64,000 nt of DNA from CAG-390 sp964522215 (GCA_964522215.1 CAZFVR010000001.1:62001-126000), one strand, 5' to 3'; shown: positions 9,349 through 18,915, counted from the stretch's first letter. Program-made: numbers and translations. The notes: generated by a model from the letters alone, not told the origin.

Positions 9349-10002
9349 ATGAACAAGGTGAACTATCAAAAGGAGCTTGATAGGCTGATCTCATCGCTTA
9401 GCGGTCGCCGTCCGCGCCTATTACTTCACAGCTGTTGTGCTCCATGCAGCAGCTATTGCATTGAATATCTTGCGCGGCATTTTGACATTACCGTACTTTA
9501 TTACAATCCCAACATCTCCCCCGCCGAGGAATTTTACAAACGCGCCGATGAGGAGGAGCGATTTATACGCGAATTTGGAGCCGCCCGCGACTTCGGGGTC
9601 AGTCTTATAAAGGACAGATACGAGCCGGAGGAGTTTTATAATGCAGTGCGCGGAATGGAGTCACTGCCGGAGGGCGGCGAGCGGTGCTTTGTTTGCTATC
9701 GCTTGCGCCTGCGCCGCGCAGCGGAATACGCGTCGGCACACGGTTTTGAGTTTTTTGGCACAACGCTCTCTATAAGTCCGCTTAAAAACTGCGAAAAGCT
9801 GAACGAGATAGGGCTGGAGCTTGAGGGCGAGCTTGGGGTGTGCTATCTGCCAGCTGATTTTAAAAAGCGCGGCGGGTACCTGCGCTCGATAGAGCTATCC
9901 CGCGAATACGGTCTTTACCGCCAAAGCTTTTGCGGCTGTGTGTATTCCAAGCGAGATGCAGATCTGCGTGACAAAGCCAAAAAACTCGATATCACGACAT
10001 AA
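9349..10002 (+). CDS. queH: Epoxyqueuosine reductase QueH
   Basis: QueH (DUF208) reduces epoxyqueuosine to queuosine in tRNA, the non-cobalamin alternative to QueG. The 217-residue protein shows the family's Cys set: HSCCAPCSS near residues 28-36, CFVCYR near 105 and SFCGCVYS near 195. It also has the YYNPNISPAEEF and FGTTLSISPLKN motifs. GAGAGG precedes the ATG. The gene lies alone between two terminators. No other queuosine gene is present in the window. Confidence 0.93.
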   Translation: MNKVNYQKELDRLISSLSGRRPRLLLHSCCAPCSSYCIEYLARHFDITVLYYNPNISPAEEFYKRADEEERFIREFGAARDFGVSLIKDRYEPEEFYNAVRGMESLPEGGERCFVCYRLRLRRAAEYASAHGFEFFGTTLSISPLKNCEKLNEIGLELEGELGVCYLPADFKKRGGYLRSIELSREYGLYRQSFCGCVYSKRDADLRDKAKKLDITT

Positions 10003-10007
10003 TGATT

Positions 10008-10061
10008 ATATCCCCTGCAGAAGCGCGGCTTTTATTTGCTGCTGCAGGGGATATATTTTTT
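10008..10061 (+). terminator. Terminator after queH
   Basis: A 13-base perfect stem, ATATCCCCTGCAG (10008-10020) with CTGCAGGGGATAT (10042-10054), is followed by a T-run. Confidence 0.92.
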
Positions 10062-10112
10062 GTTTTGAATCAATATTAATAATCAGAAAAAAGCCTCGGT
10101 CGCACAGACATA

Positions 10113-11783
10113 TCAAACATCAAAGCAGCTGCCGCCGATAAACTCGCGCAGGAGCGAGTTGCACGGAATAACGGACAGATCCTCGATCGGGCGGAAGTAC
10201 TTAAGATACTTTATAAGTCGGTTAGCTATCAAAAACTGCGGGTCATCATCCCCTATCTCGCGAAGTGCAGGCAATGCCTTTTGTCTCAACACGCACAATT
10301 CATACGGAAGTGCCGAATTAAATACGAAGTTTGCGCCCTCTTGGTTGGGGTAGATCCATTTAAATTCGCCGTTGCGCACCGACTGCCACATATCGATAGT
10401 ACGTGCGGCGGGACTGCCGCGAAAGCTCATATCCCTGACCATACGGCGTATCAGCCGCAGGTCTGTTATATTCAGCGGCGAATGATCGTCTATATTCATC
10501 TGCGCCTGCGGTGCGATATATATCTTATACTTTTGATGCTTGGGGATGGAGCCACTGAGCTTTTCGTTTAGCGCGTGTATTCCCTCTATTATTATGGGAT
10601 GCCCCTCGCCCACTCGTATCGTCCTTCCCTCAACGCGATGGCCGAGTTTAAAGTCAAAGCGCGGGAGAGTGACCTCCTCGCCATTGATGAGGTCAAAAAG
10701 ATTGCGATTGAAAAGCTCGATATCAAGGCAATTTAAATGCTCAAGGTCGACCGCCTCACGCGAAACATCTTGAATGCGGCATATCTCCTCGCGCTCCCTG
10801 TAATAATCGTCAAGCGATATCATCACAGGCTCAATACCGCGGGAGAGCAGCTCTATACGCAGGCGGTTACAAAAGGTCGTTTTGCCGCTTGAACTGGGTC
10901 CTGCTATACCAATGAGCCGTATGTTTTCGATATCCGATTCTATTGAATCGCCAAGTTCGCAAAGCATTGCGGCGTGCCGTGCCTCGCACATCTGAACAAA
11001 GTCACGCGTACTGCGCTCCCCGGCCTCAACTCGATGGTTTATCTCGGAGATCGTTTGCAGGTGTGCCTTTTTTGACCAGCGGTAAGCCCTTTGCAGAGTA
11101 CGGCCGTAGGTGGTCTCCTCCACAAATTCCGGGATCTTGGCACCAAGCTCGTAACGCGGATAGCGTATCATCAGCCCGGGGCTGTACGGCTCGATAAGAT
11201 AATCGCCAAGGCACCCGGTGGATGCCGCCATATACGAGTGAAGATAATCATAATAGCCATCGCACACATAAAGGTTTACGGTGCTCTCCGGGCGGTATTT
11301 GAGGATATCCAGCTTATCCTCATGACCAAAGCGGCGGTATATCTCCTCTGCCTCCTCTTTGGACACCGTTACGCGCTCGATCGGCAGATCGGCGGCGATG
11401 ATCCGCTCGACCTCCGCCTTTATCGCATCGGCGGCGCGGTACATATTAAAGCCATCTGTCAAGGCGCGGCAAAAAACAGCACGTGAGACGTTATAGCTGA
11501 ACATGATGCTGACATCCGGGTAGAGATTATAAAACGCCTTGGCTATCACAAAGCGCAGGGTCGCCTCATATGCCTTGCCCGCCTCAATATTGCAAAGATC
11601 GCGCAGTGTTATCTCCATACCGTCGTTTTTTTCGGAAAGGCGATAGCGCAGCTCCTTTGTTTGTGCACCTACGCCGCAAACGATATATTTTTTTCTGTCA
11701 TCGACCCGCACAAGATCGATCACACGTGTGCCTACCGGTACACGCCGTTTTTTGTTATATATGGTAATTGTAATATCGTTCAT
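10113..11783 (-). CDS. Uridine-kinase-like nucleoside kinase with TGS/SAD-like N-terminal half
   Basis: A 556-residue protein. The C-terminal half is a uridine kinase/phosphoribulokinase-type P-loop kinase. It has GPSSSGKTT at about 295-303, SLDDYYRER and RFDFKLGHR, followed by IIIEGIHALNE. The N-terminal 290 residues begin with a ubiquitin-like TGS-type fold region (ITIYNKKRRVPVGTRVID). They continue with a threonyl-tRNA-synthetase second-domain-like stretch (ERVTVSKEEAEEIYRRFG). This combined layout is common in Clostridia and is usually annotated as nucleoside kinase; the substrate is not established here. The ATG at 11783 has GGGAAAGG at proper distance, better than the GTG two codons upstream. 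It is the last gene of the long minus-strand run. Confidence 0.82.
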   Translation of the reverse strand: MNDITITIYNKKRRVPVGTRVIDLVRVDDRKKYIVCGVGAQTKELRYRLSEKNDGMEITLRDLCNIEAGKAYEATLRFVIAKAFYNLYPDVSIMFSYNVSRAVFCRALTDGFNMYRAADAIKAEVERIIAADLPIERVTVSKEEAEEIYRRFGHEDKLDILKYRPESTVNLYVCDGYYDYLHSYMAASTGCLGDYLIEPYSPGLMIRYPRYELGAKIPEFVEETTYGRTLQRAYRWSKKAHLQTISEINHRVEAGERSTRDFVQMCEARHAAMLCELGDSIESDIENIRLIGIAGPSSSGKTTFCNRLRIELLSRGIEPVMISLDDYYREREEICRIQDVSREAVDLEHLNCLDIELFNRNLFDLINGEEVTLPRFDFKLGHRVEGRTIRVGEGHPIIIEGIHALNEKLSGSIPKHQKYKIYIAPQAQMNIDDHSPLNITDLRLIRRMVRDMSFRGSPAARTIDMWQSVRNGEFKWIYPNQEGANFVFNSALPYELCVLRQKALPALREIGDDDPQFLIANRLIKYLKYFRPIEDLSVIPCNSLLREFIGGSCFDV

Positions 11784-11872
11784 ATACACCCTTTCCCCGC
11801 CGTTTGGCGGATCAATAAGTTCTTAAGTGACCATGTGCTTTTTACCGCAGGCGGCGCTATCGGTTATTATAT

Positions 11873-12868
11873 TCAGCTGCGGCGCGGAGTATGTGCCGCA
11901 GGGGATGTCAGCTTTTTGGCACGCACATCTGTACCCGTAAGCATAAATGTTACAAATTCACCGAAGATGCGGCTGGTTATCCTATCCCAATATCTCGAGC
12001 GCATTTCGTCCTGCCGCAGGTTGGTGCTGATGATCATCGGCAGACCCTTATTTATGCGCGTATTGATTATATCATAAAGGCAGCTGACGGTAAACTGATT
12101 TGAGACCTCCGAGCCGAGATCGTCGATTATCAAAAGATCGCACCCAAAATATCTCTCAGTACGCTCGCCGTTCTCCATGCCCGCGGAATTGCCAAAGCGG
12201 ACGCGCTCAAAATCCGAGAACATGCCGATAGCCCCCGTGTACACCACATCATACCCGCGCTCTATGACAACCTTTGCCACAGCAGTGGAGAGGTGGGTCT
12301 TGCCAAGTCCCGTTCCACCGAAAAAGGCAACGCTTTTTGACGAGCGCGGATCAAAGGTATCAGCATATCGACGCATTGATTGATATATGTAGCGCATATT
12401 TTCAAGCGCACGCGGATCATCGGCATAATAGTCAAGCGAAAAGCTATCAAATGTCTCATGCTCCATCAGCCTCGCAAGACCCGATGACTCATACCCCGCC
12501 ATGATCAGCCGTTTTTTCATGCAACGGCACATATAGCCGTCCACATATCCGGTATCCGAGCAAAGCGAGCATTCAAAGTGCGGGTCGGTGTGATCGGTGG
12601 TGTATCCCGCGGCGATAAGCAGTGCATCCCGCCTTGCCTTTTTTGCCTCGACATCGGCGCGGATCGCCTCCACGCTCTCACCTGATGCACCGAGCGCAGC
12701 ACCCATGAGCCGTATGCCGGTGCTCGCCAGTTTTTCGTCTATCAATGCCACCTCCGGGATGGCGCGGTGTATCTGCGCACGTCTGGCATCCGCCGCCGCC
12801 AAGGCATCACGGCGCTTTGCCTCAAGCTCCTCGCGCACACGGATCTGATTTTCTCTGCTGTAGCCCAT
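11873..12868 (-). CDS. DnaC/DnaI-type replicative helicase loader
   Basis: An AAA+ ATPase of 331 residues that by family loads the replicative helicase. The N-terminal part is a charged coiled coil (about 1-85). A zinc-binding knot CSLC-CRC follows at C100, C103, C114 and C116. The ATPase core has Walker A GGTGLGKTH (184-192) and Walker B LLIIDDLGSE. Sensor residues lie in PMIISTNLR and an arginine-finger-like segment in YWDRITSRIFGEF. Its ATG overlaps the TAA of the DnaD gene by one base, so the partner proteins are translationally coupled. DnaI-like and DnaC-like names are both possible. Confidence 0.92.
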   Translation of the reverse strand: MGYSRENQIRVREELEAKRRDALAAADARRAQIHRAIPEVALIDEKLASTGIRLMGAALGASGESVEAIRADVEAKKARRDALLIAAGYTTDHTDPHFECSLCSDTGYVDGYMCRCMKKRLIMAGYESSGLARLMEHETFDSFSLDYYADDPRALENMRYIYQSMRRYADTFDPRSSKSVAFFGGTGLGKTHLSTAVAKVVIERGYDVVYTGAIGMFSDFERVRFGNSAGMENGERTERYFGCDLLIIDDLGSEVSNQFTVSCLYDIINTRINKGLPMIISTNLRQDEMRSRYWDRITSRIFGEFVTFMLTGTDVRAKKLTSPAAHTPRRS

Positions 12869-13959
12869 TATCTTCTTCTGCCTCCGTTTGCGTTTGTGTT
12901 TGTGTTGGTGTTTGCGCTATCGCCGGCGACCGTTACAGACGGCGCAGGGGCGGATGCTTCCGGCACCGCCGCGTCTCCGTAGCTGCGCCGAAGTGCCGCC
13001 TCAAAGAATGCATCTGTATTAAAGCTCGTACCGTCGGGAACCGCTGACGCGGCGGCATTTTCCGCCTTTTGCGCGGTAAGATATGCATCTATATCGCCGA
13101 TGGTACGCAGCCCCGCGGTGTTCCACGTTTCAAGTATCGCGTTGGCATAGGGGAGCGACTCCTTGCCTATGGCATTGACCGTCAGCTCATATGCGCGACC
13201 GATCTCATCCATTCCATATCCGAATTTACCCACCCATGAGTCGATGAACCCGCGCTCGCGGGCTGTAAGCGCTCTATCCGGGTTTATACCAAACATCGAG
13301 CGTATCCGTCCCTCAAGCTGTGAGGCCATCTCTACCGTTCGCAGGTGGCGATCAAGTGCTTCAACCTCTGTTATACCGCGATCGTAAAGATCAAATGCCA
13401 CGCGTTCAACATACCGCAGCGACTTTTTACCTATTCGCGCACAGTGCGCACAAAGATCTATTATGTATTCGCCATCCAACTCAAGATAATCGATAAGGCC
13501 GAGGATCTTTGAGGTCTCTGCTGTGCTGAACATCTTGCCGAGCATACGCTCGCATTCATCGATGATAGCCGTTGATTCGGCGCGTCGCTCAAGTATTTGC
13601 GTCAGCTCCTCGGTTGTATATGCGGGGAGTGATGCATCAGGGCGTTTTTTCTTTTTGCCGTGTGACTCCGCTGCGGGCGCTGCTGCCGCTACATCATCGA
13701 GCTCTGCGGAGGTAATGATGCCTGCGCCGCGCCAAAATGCAAGCTCGCTTTCGGCATCCTCTGCGCTGTGCCCAAACGCCGCGGCCGCCGCGTCTGCCCC
13801 CCAGCCCTGATCGCAGGCAAGGCGAAAAAGCAGGGCGAGTATATCCTTTTTTGTTGCAGTGCGGAATTTTTCAGCCGCCGCACGCGGCAAAACAAGAACA
13901 CCGCGGCCGTAGCTTACGCTCCCACCTGCCGTGGATATGTTATTCATCTCATCTGACAT
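12868..13959 (-). CDS. dnaD: DnaD-domain replication protein
   Basis: A primosome component of 363 residues. A winged-helix-like N-terminal region (about 1-90) is followed by a Lys-rich linker. The DnaD/DnaB2 domains come next, with FSTAETSKILGLIDYL near 150 and the YAYxxxI-related segment GKESLPYANAILETW near 285. The tail carries an Asn/Thr tract (SANTNTNTNANGGRRR), one of several such low-complexity runs in this window. The coupled helicase loader downstream supports a role at replication origins or restart. Paralogues are frequent, so the name rests on domain content. Confidence 0.88.
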   Translation of the reverse strand: MSDEMNNISTAGGSVSYGRGVLVLPRAAAEKFRTATKKDILALLFRLACDQGWGADAAAAAFGHSAEDAESELAFWRGAGIITSAELDDVAAAAPAAESHGKKKKRPDASLPAYTTEELTQILERRAESTAIIDECERMLGKMFSTAETSKILGLIDYLELDGEYIIDLCAHCARIGKKSLRYVERVAFDLYDRGITEVEALDRHLRTVEMASQLEGRIRSMFGINPDRALTARERGFIDSWVGKFGYGMDEIGRAYELTVNAIGKESLPYANAILETWNTAGLRTIGDIDAYLTAQKAENAAASAVPDGTSFNTDAFFEAALRRSYGDAAVPEASAPAPSVTVAGDSANTNTNTNANGGRRR

Positions 13960-14036
13960 CAGCTGTCACCATTAAATCTACTGTAAGCCTTTTGCTTTTT
14001 GTGGTATTATGTATTTTTGCGTTTTGCGTACGGCAG

Positions 14037-14789
14037 TCATCTGTCGTTACCGTTACCGCCATCCGTGGTCTCTCCCGAATGAAGCCGGTAGCAAAGAGTC
14101 ATCAGTGAGTCGCCAAGGTGGACGTTTTCAACTATTGCCGTTTTATGCTTAAGATCCAGCTCGTTGCTTGTAAAGTTCCAAACGCCAAGCACGCCTGCTT
14201 CCTCAACCACCCGCAAAGCATCCGCGGCCGACTCCTTGGGCAGAGTCAGCACGGCAATATCCACCCGTTGCTCGCGGCAATAGGCGGCAAGCTCGGATAC
14301 CGGATAGATCGTAACACCGGCTACGGCATCCCCCACAAGGGCGGGATTGGAATCAAACATCGCTTTAACGGTAACGCCGCGGCGCTCAAACATCGGTGAG
14401 CGCACTATTGCACGCCCGAGGTTTCCCGCACCGATTATAACGGCGTTGTAGCTGTTGTTTGCTCCGAGTATTTCAAGTATCTGATTGTACAGCTTTTCAA
14501 CATTATAGCCGTAGCCCTGCTGACCGAAGCCGCCGAAGCAATTAAGATCCTGGCGGATCTGAGAGGCGGTAACGTTCATTATGCTTGCAAGCTCGGCTGA
14601 GCTTATGCGAGTTTTGCCGTGCGAGAGAAGCTCGCGCAGATATCTGTAATATCTCGGCAGCCGTTTTATAACGGCATCGGATATCACACGTTCATGGTGC
14701 AACCCATCCCGCATACTGCCGTTATCTGTTTTATTGCCATTATAGTTATTATTCTCGTTATGGTTATTGCCATTGCTCTTGTTGCTCAT
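14037..14789 (-). CDS. rex: Redox-sensing transcriptional repressor Rex
   Basis: Rex binds operator DNA when the NADH/NAD+ ratio is low and controls fermentation genes. The 250-residue protein has a winged helix (KRLPRYYRYLRELL, ISSAELASIMNVTASQIRQDLNCFGGFGQQGYGY) and a Rossmann domain with VIIGAGNLGRAI. The domain-swapped C-terminal helix follows (GVWNFTSNEL to LGDSLMTLCYRL). About 35 residues of Asn-rich low complexity precede the normal start (SNKSNGNNHNENNNYNGNK), which is unusual for Rex. It lies between tsaD and dnaD on the same strand. Confidence 0.95.
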   Translation of the reverse strand: MSNKSNGNNHNENNNYNGNKTDNGSMRDGLHHERVISDAVIKRLPRYYRYLRELLSHGKTRISSAELASIMNVTASQIRQDLNCFGGFGQQGYGYNVEKLYNQILEILGANNSYNAVIIGAGNLGRAIVRSPMFERRGVTVKAMFDSNPALVGDAVAGVTIYPVSELAAYCREQRVDIAVLTLPKESAADALRVVEEAGVLGVWNFTSNELDLKHKTAIVENVHLGDSLMTLCYRLHSGETTDGGNGNDR

Positions 14790-14816
14790 GATACTCTCCT
14801 TTCTGCCGCGCGCGCA

Positions 14817-15851
14817 TCAATTATCGCTGTCCCCTGCATGCGCATTGAGGGATACATCCCCGCGCACGCCGGCACTGAATAAAAATGCGCCCTCCGCCGC
14901 GACCATAGCGGCATTATCCCCGCAAAGGTTCGTGGGCGGCAGTATAAGCTCCGCACCTACGGCACGGCAAACATTTGCGGCAGCCTCTCGCAGATGCGAG
15001 TTTGCCGCCACGCCGCCCGCTATGACCAACCTGCGGCAACCGGATGCCGCCAGTGCCGCCGGGATCTTTGATGCGATGGCGGAAACGATGGCCCCGGTAT
15101 ACGCCGAGGCAAATGCCGCTCGGCGCTCACCCTCAAGTGCCTCTCCCCTTTGCGCCATACCGTTGAGCAGGTTGAGCGCAGCAGTCTTGAGGCCGCTAAA
15201 GGAAAAATCAAGATTATCACCCGTAAGCGCGGGGCTTGGGAGCTTAAATTCTCGCCTGTATTCGGATAGGTCACCCTCTCTTGCCAGCTTGTCCATAGCC
15301 GCGCCGCCAGGATACGGCAGACCGATAACACGCCCGATCTTATCAAAGGCCTCGCCTGCGGCATCATCCCTCGTGCCGCCTATCTCACGGTAATCGGTGA
15401 AACCGGCAACATGGTAAAAGGATGTATGCCCGCCCGACACAACAAGAGATAAAAAGGGCGGCTCAAGTCCCGGCATGGCAAGATACGCCGCCGCTGTGTG
15501 AGCGTGTACATGGTTCACCGGCACTATCGGCTTATCCCATGCATATGCAAAGGATTTTGCAAAGTTTACACCAACAAGCAGTGCTCCTATCAAGCCTGGG
15601 TGGGAGGTCACGGCCACGGCATCAAGTTCCCGCGGTGTTACTCCCGCCTCGCTGAGTGCCTGCAAAACGGTTGGCGATATTGCCTCTATATGCGCGCGGG
15701 AGGCTATCTCCGGCACAACGCCGCCGTAGAGGCGATGGGTTTCTATTTGCGATGCAACGATATTTGAGAGTGCGTATACCCTGCCCCCCCTCTCCTCGAC
15801 CACAGCGGCCGAGGTCTCGTCGCAGGATGATTCTATTCCAAGTATAAGCAT
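14817..15851 (-). CDS. tsaD: tRNA N6-threonylcarbamoyladenosine transferase TsaD
   Basis: TsaD transfers the threonylcarbamoyl group to A37 of ANN-decoding tRNAs, acting with TsaB and TsaE. The 344-residue sequence begins MLILGIESSCDETSAAVVE. It has the metal-binding VNHVHAH near residue 110, VSGGHTSFY, KIGRVIGLPYPGG and the C-terminal AGGVAANSHLR with PPTNLCGDNAAM. Length is normal. rimI lies immediately upstream on the same strand; tsaE and tsaB are in the divergent block at 19.2 kb. Confidence 0.97.
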   Translation of the reverse strand: MLILGIESSCDETSAAVVEERGGRVYALSNIVASQIETHRLYGGVVPEIASRAHIEAISPTVLQALSEAGVTPRELDAVAVTSHPGLIGALLVGVNFAKSFAYAWDKPIVPVNHVHAHTAAAYLAMPGLEPPFLSLVVSGGHTSFYHVAGFTDYREIGGTRDDAAGEAFDKIGRVIGLPYPGGAAMDKLAREGDLSEYRREFKLPSPALTGDNLDFSFSGLKTAALNLLNGMAQRGEALEGERRAAFASAYTGAIVSAIASKIPAALAASGCRRLVIAGGVAANSHLREAAANVCRAVGAELILPPTNLCGDNAAMVAAEGAFLFSAGVRGDVSLNAHAGDSDN

Positions 15852-15905
15852 GATATGTCTTTCTGTTCGTCTTTAGGTCTCGGGGATTCTTCCCGGTATC
15901 ATTTT

Positions 15906-16397
15906 TTATTGTTGTACCGTCGGATGCTCGGAGCCGTTTTGCACCAAATGCTTTTCCATAACTATGGCATCCTCGGTGGGCAGACTGTAAAAATGCCGTC
16001 GCACGCCGACCGGGGAAAAGCCGAAGGATAAATAAAGCGCTTGCGCGGGAATATTATGCTCGCGCACCTCAAGAGTCACGCGCGTGCAATCGCGCTCCGC
16101 GGCAAGGGAGAGCAGCCCGCCCATTACAGCCGAGGCGCAGCCGAGGCGGCGATATTCCGGTGCGGTGGCGATATTTACGATATTGCCCTCGTCAAATATG
16201 CATTCTATCCCGCCGTATGCCGCAAGGTGGCCGTCCTCATCAAGGCATGCGAGCGCCGATATATATCCGCCGCCGAGGAACACCGCCTCGATGGATGCAA
16301 GACTCCACGGCTCGGAAAAGACACGCCGCTCGATCTCAGCCGCTGAAGCGGCATGCTGCTTGGAAAACGGTACTAAAGTAAACCCGGTGGGCAGCAT
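15906..16397 (-). CDS. rimI: RimI-like GNAT N-acetyltransferase
   Basis: A 163-residue GNAT enzyme expected to acetylate the N-terminus of ribosomal protein S18 or other proteins. It has the RimI opening AAEIERRVFSEPWSLASIEAVF, the acetyl-CoA-binding NIATAPEYRRLGCASAVM and the C-terminal LEVREHNIPAQALYLSFGF. The ATG at 16397 overlaps the TGA of the lipoprotein gene by one base. That is a better start than an upstream in-frame codon inside the lipoprotein gene. Neighbouring tsaD is the classical partner in Firmicutes. Confidence 0.9.
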   Translation of the reverse strand: MLPTGFTLVPFSKQHAASAAEIERRVFSEPWSLASIEAVFLGGGYISALACLDEDGHLAAYGGIECIFDEGNIVNIATAPEYRRLGCASAVMGGLLSLAAERDCTRVTLEVREHNIPAQALYLSFGFSPVGVRRHFYSLPTEDAIVMEKHLVQNGSEHPTVQQ

Positions 16398-17083
16398 CAC
16401 TCGCCGGCGGCGGATGTCCCGAAGGCAGCATCCGAACCTGTACCGTAGATATATGTGCCAAGGATATCGGTGGCATCCACACAACGTGCGCCATCGTATT
16501 TACTGTAAAGATACAGCCCGTCAGCATATTCAAGCAGGGATACGGTGTAGTAGATCCCGCTGTATTTTTCGGATTCAAATTTTATCACATATGTCTCGGC
16601 AGGGTCGGATATCGGTCTTGATATCACCTCGCCGTTATGCCAGCGATCAACGATCGGAGCAAGCTCCTCGCCATCGATCTTAAGCAGTGCCAGATTTTGT
16701 GCGCTCTCGGTATCACAGATATATGCCCCGACAGGCTCAAAATCCGCAAGCGCCGTTATCATATCACTGCCCGAGTAAAGAATGTCTCCCCATTCGGTGC
16801 AGAGCCACAGCTCGGGGTCAAGCCCGCTTATCGTATAGAGCGTTTGATATGCGCCGGACATTTGCGCCTTGGCGTAGGATTTTTTTGAGATGGATGCCGC
16901 CTCAAGATATGCCGGCATAAAGCTGTATGCACTGCCGCTCTTTTTATCGAATATCTGCGCGCCCTGCGCTTCAAGCTTGCGGCCGCAACCGACAAGCAGC
17001 AACGAAGAGAGCAGCATGATCGCCGCCAAACAGACGGCTGAGAAGTGTAATTGTTTTTTTGCGTTTTTGTTATTTATCTGCAT
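16397..17083 (-). CDS. Predicted lipoprotein of unknown function
   Basis: A 228-residue protein with a type II signal peptide: a Lys-containing start, a hydrophobic run (SAVCLAAIMLLSSLLLVG) and lipobox LLVGC, so it should be lipid-anchored at the outer face of the membrane. The mature part shows no recognised domain. It contains DPELWLCTEWGDILYSG and a Tyr-rich C-terminal half. It is tightly coupled to rimI, its stop overlapping that start. Function cannot be inferred from the context. Confidence 0.75.
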   Translation of the reverse strand: MQINNKNAKKQLHFSAVCLAAIMLLSSLLLVGCGRKLEAQGAQIFDKKSGSAYSFMPAYLEAASISKKSYAKAQMSGAYQTLYTISGLDPELWLCTEWGDILYSGSDMITALADFEPVGAYICDTESAQNLALLKIDGEELAPIVDRWHNGEVISRPISDPAETYVIKFESEKYSGIYYTVSLLEYADGLYLYSKYDGARCVDATDILGTYIYGTGSDAAFGTSAAGE

Positions 17084-17154
17084 GATCGTTTATATCCGTT
17101 TTTTGTTTCTTTTCGCTTTTCTGTTCTTGAAATCCTGCCCTCAAGAACCGGTCA

Positions 17155-17646
17155 TCAATAACCCATTCTGCCGTTGAGAGAATCATCATCGGATATCCAA
17201 TCAGAGACATCGATGATGCGATAATTCTCCCTGTCATCGCGCACGATAACACGAGCGATGCCCGCGTTTATTATTTGCCGCTTGCACATCATGCAGGAGG
17301 TCGTCCCCGGCATGATACTGCCATCGGTAGGAGATGTACAGCACATATAAAGGGTTGAACCGAGCATCTGCTCGCGCGGTGCGGCTATTATTGCATTTGC
17401 CTCCGAATGCACGGCGCGGCAAAGCTCATAGCGTTCTCCGCGCGGGATGCCAAGCCGCTCGCGGTAGCATTCACCCATTTCGTTGCAGTTTGCCCTGCCC
17501 CGCGGCGCACCGTTGTAACCTGTGGAGACGATGGTATCGTTTTTAACTATTATCGCCCCAAATCGGCGGCGCAGGCATGTACTGCGCTCGGATACCGTTT
17601 GGGCTATATCAAGATAGTAATTATCCTTTGAACGTCTTTCTGTCAT
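17155..17646 (-). CDS. dCMP deaminase (ComEB-like)
   Basis: A 163-residue zinc deaminase converting dCMP to dUMP for thymidylate synthesis. The zinc site is visible as HSEANAI (His, catalytic Glu) and PGTTSCMMC, where Ser replaces the Pro common before the first Cys of the family's PCxxC. TGYNGAPRG and AGIARVIV are further family signatures. GAGGT precedes the ATG. It lies between the galU-like gene and the lipoprotein gene. A competence role, as the ComEB name suggests, is not implied. Confidence 0.9.
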   Translation of the reverse strand: MTERRSKDNYYLDIAQTVSERSTCLRRRFGAIIVKNDTIVSTGYNGAPRGRANCNEMGECYRERLGIPRGERYELCRAVHSEANAIIAAPREQMLGSTLYMCCTSPTDGSIMPGTTSCMMCKRQIINAGIARVIVRDDRENYRIIDVSDWISDDDSLNGRMGY

Positions 17647-17685
17647 AGATCATACCTCACTTTCAATTTTCATCTCACATATCGG

Positions 17686-18651
17686 TCACCGGCCGCGCTC
17701 TGACATAAACTCGCGCAAAAAGGCCATAAAGTCAGCACCGAGGGACGGGTCGTCCGCCGCGCGAACGACATTTGCGGTAAGAAAACCGAGCTTTGAGCCA
17801 AGGTCAAATCGGCGCCCCTCAAAATCAAGCGCCGTCATGCCCGCAGTACGGGAAAGGGCGGCCATGGCATCGGTCAGCTGTATCTCTCCGCCCGCACCGG
17901 GAGGAGTTTGATCCAAAATATCAAATATATCCGGTGTCAGCAGCACGCGCCCAAGGATCGAATAATTGCTGAACGCCATCTCGCGCGTGCGCGGCTTTTC
18001 TATCATATCGTCAACAAAGAACTCGCGCTCACTGTCCTCTATCGCATGCGTTTTTAGCGAGCAATATTTCATTACAAGCTCCCACGGCACAGGCTTTACA
18101 CCGCACACGGCACGACCGTAGCGCTCGTAGCTTTTTATCATTTGAGCCACCACAGGCTCCTCCGAGAAGATTATATCATCCCCATACAGCACGGCAAACG
18201 GCTCGTCCCCTACAAAATTACGGGCGCAGGCAACGGCGTGACCAAGCCCGCGGGCCTGCTTTTGCCTTATAAAATACACACGCGCACCAAACGCCTCAGC
18301 TGTGCGGCGCAGATCGGTGAGATCCTCCATACGTCCCTTTGCCGCAAGGTTTGCCTCGTATTCCGGAGAATAATCAAAATAATCCTCCATCGTCTCCTTG
18401 CCGCGGGAGGTGATGATAAGGATATCCTCAATGCCGCTGAGAGCGGCCTCCTCAACAAGATATGATATGGCGGGGCGGTCAACTATCGGCAGCATCTCCT
18501 TTGGCACGGCACGTGCGATGGGGAGCATTCGAGTGCCGAGCCCCGCTGCGGGAATAACGGCCTTTTTTATCTTTTTTTGTCCCCGACCGTTTGCGCCGTC
18601 AGCGGCAACCGGTTTTCGGATATCGCGGGTATCGTTATTATCGTAGGACAC
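17686..18651 (-). CDS. galU: UTP-glucose-1-phosphate uridylyltransferase
   Basis: The enzyme makes UDP-glucose for cell-surface glycans. Nucleotidyltransferase signatures are VIPAAGLGTRMLPIARAVPKEMLPI, LVEEAALSGIEDILIITSRGKE, AVLYGDDI and GEIQLTDAM. I place the start at GTG 18651 because AAAGGAGG lies 5 bases upstream. The in-frame ATG at 18678 lacks such a site. This gives 321 residues, usual for GalU/HasC. It is the first gene of the minus-strand run and has its own consensus promoter at 18743. Confidence 0.92.
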   Translation of the reverse strand: MSYDNNDTRDIRKPVAADGANGRGQKKIKKAVIPAAGLGTRMLPIARAVPKEMLPIVDRPAISYLVEEAALSGIEDILIITSRGKETMEDYFDYSPEYEANLAAKGRMEDLTDLRRTAEAFGARVYFIRQKQARGLGHAVACARNFVGDEPFAVLYGDDIIFSEEPVVAQMIKSYERYGRAVCGVKPVPWELVMKYCSLKTHAIEDSEREFFVDDMIEKPRTREMAFSNYSILGRVLLTPDIFDILDQTPPGAGGEIQLTDAMAALSRTAGMTALDFEGRRFDLGSKLGFLTANVVRAADDPSLGADFMAFLREFMSERGR

Positions 18652-18742
18652 AGTGGCCTCCTTTTTTTGATCCGTCATCGGCACACGCCGGTGGGCATTT
18701 CCCTGCGCCGTGCGGGTCTTAAAATAGACTTTGTTAAATAAT

Positions 18743-18771
18743 ATTATAACTCTATTTGTTTTCTAAATCAA
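18743..18771 (-). promoter_or_regulatory. Promoter of the galU-to-kinase gene run
   Basis: On the minus strand TTGATT (18771-18766) and TATAAT (18748-18743) are 17 bases apart. The 364-base spacer between galU and the DUF896 gene (18652-19015) holds this promoter and the divergent one at 18916; nothing else was recognised in it. Confidence 0.8.
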
Positions 18772-18915
18772 TACCTTTCTTTAAATTCAGCTCTGTTTCC
18801 GTAAATTTCGGCATATTTATATCCGCCTGCGGCGGCGGGCTCGTTAAAAAAACGCGCATTTTAAAAATATTTTTCACGTTGGCGTGCAAAAGACGATCAA
18901 TTGCTTGCGAAAAGA

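Noticed and set aside
12597..14108. Several plus-strand frames across the helicase-loader, dnaD and rex region
   Set aside because: All are antisense shadows of genes with strong family signatures; long shadows are common at this GC level.
18731..18750. TTGTTAAATAATATTATAAC as a Rex operator before galU
   Set aside because: Only the left half resembles the Rex consensus; the right half does not, and the sequence is explained by the -10 region.
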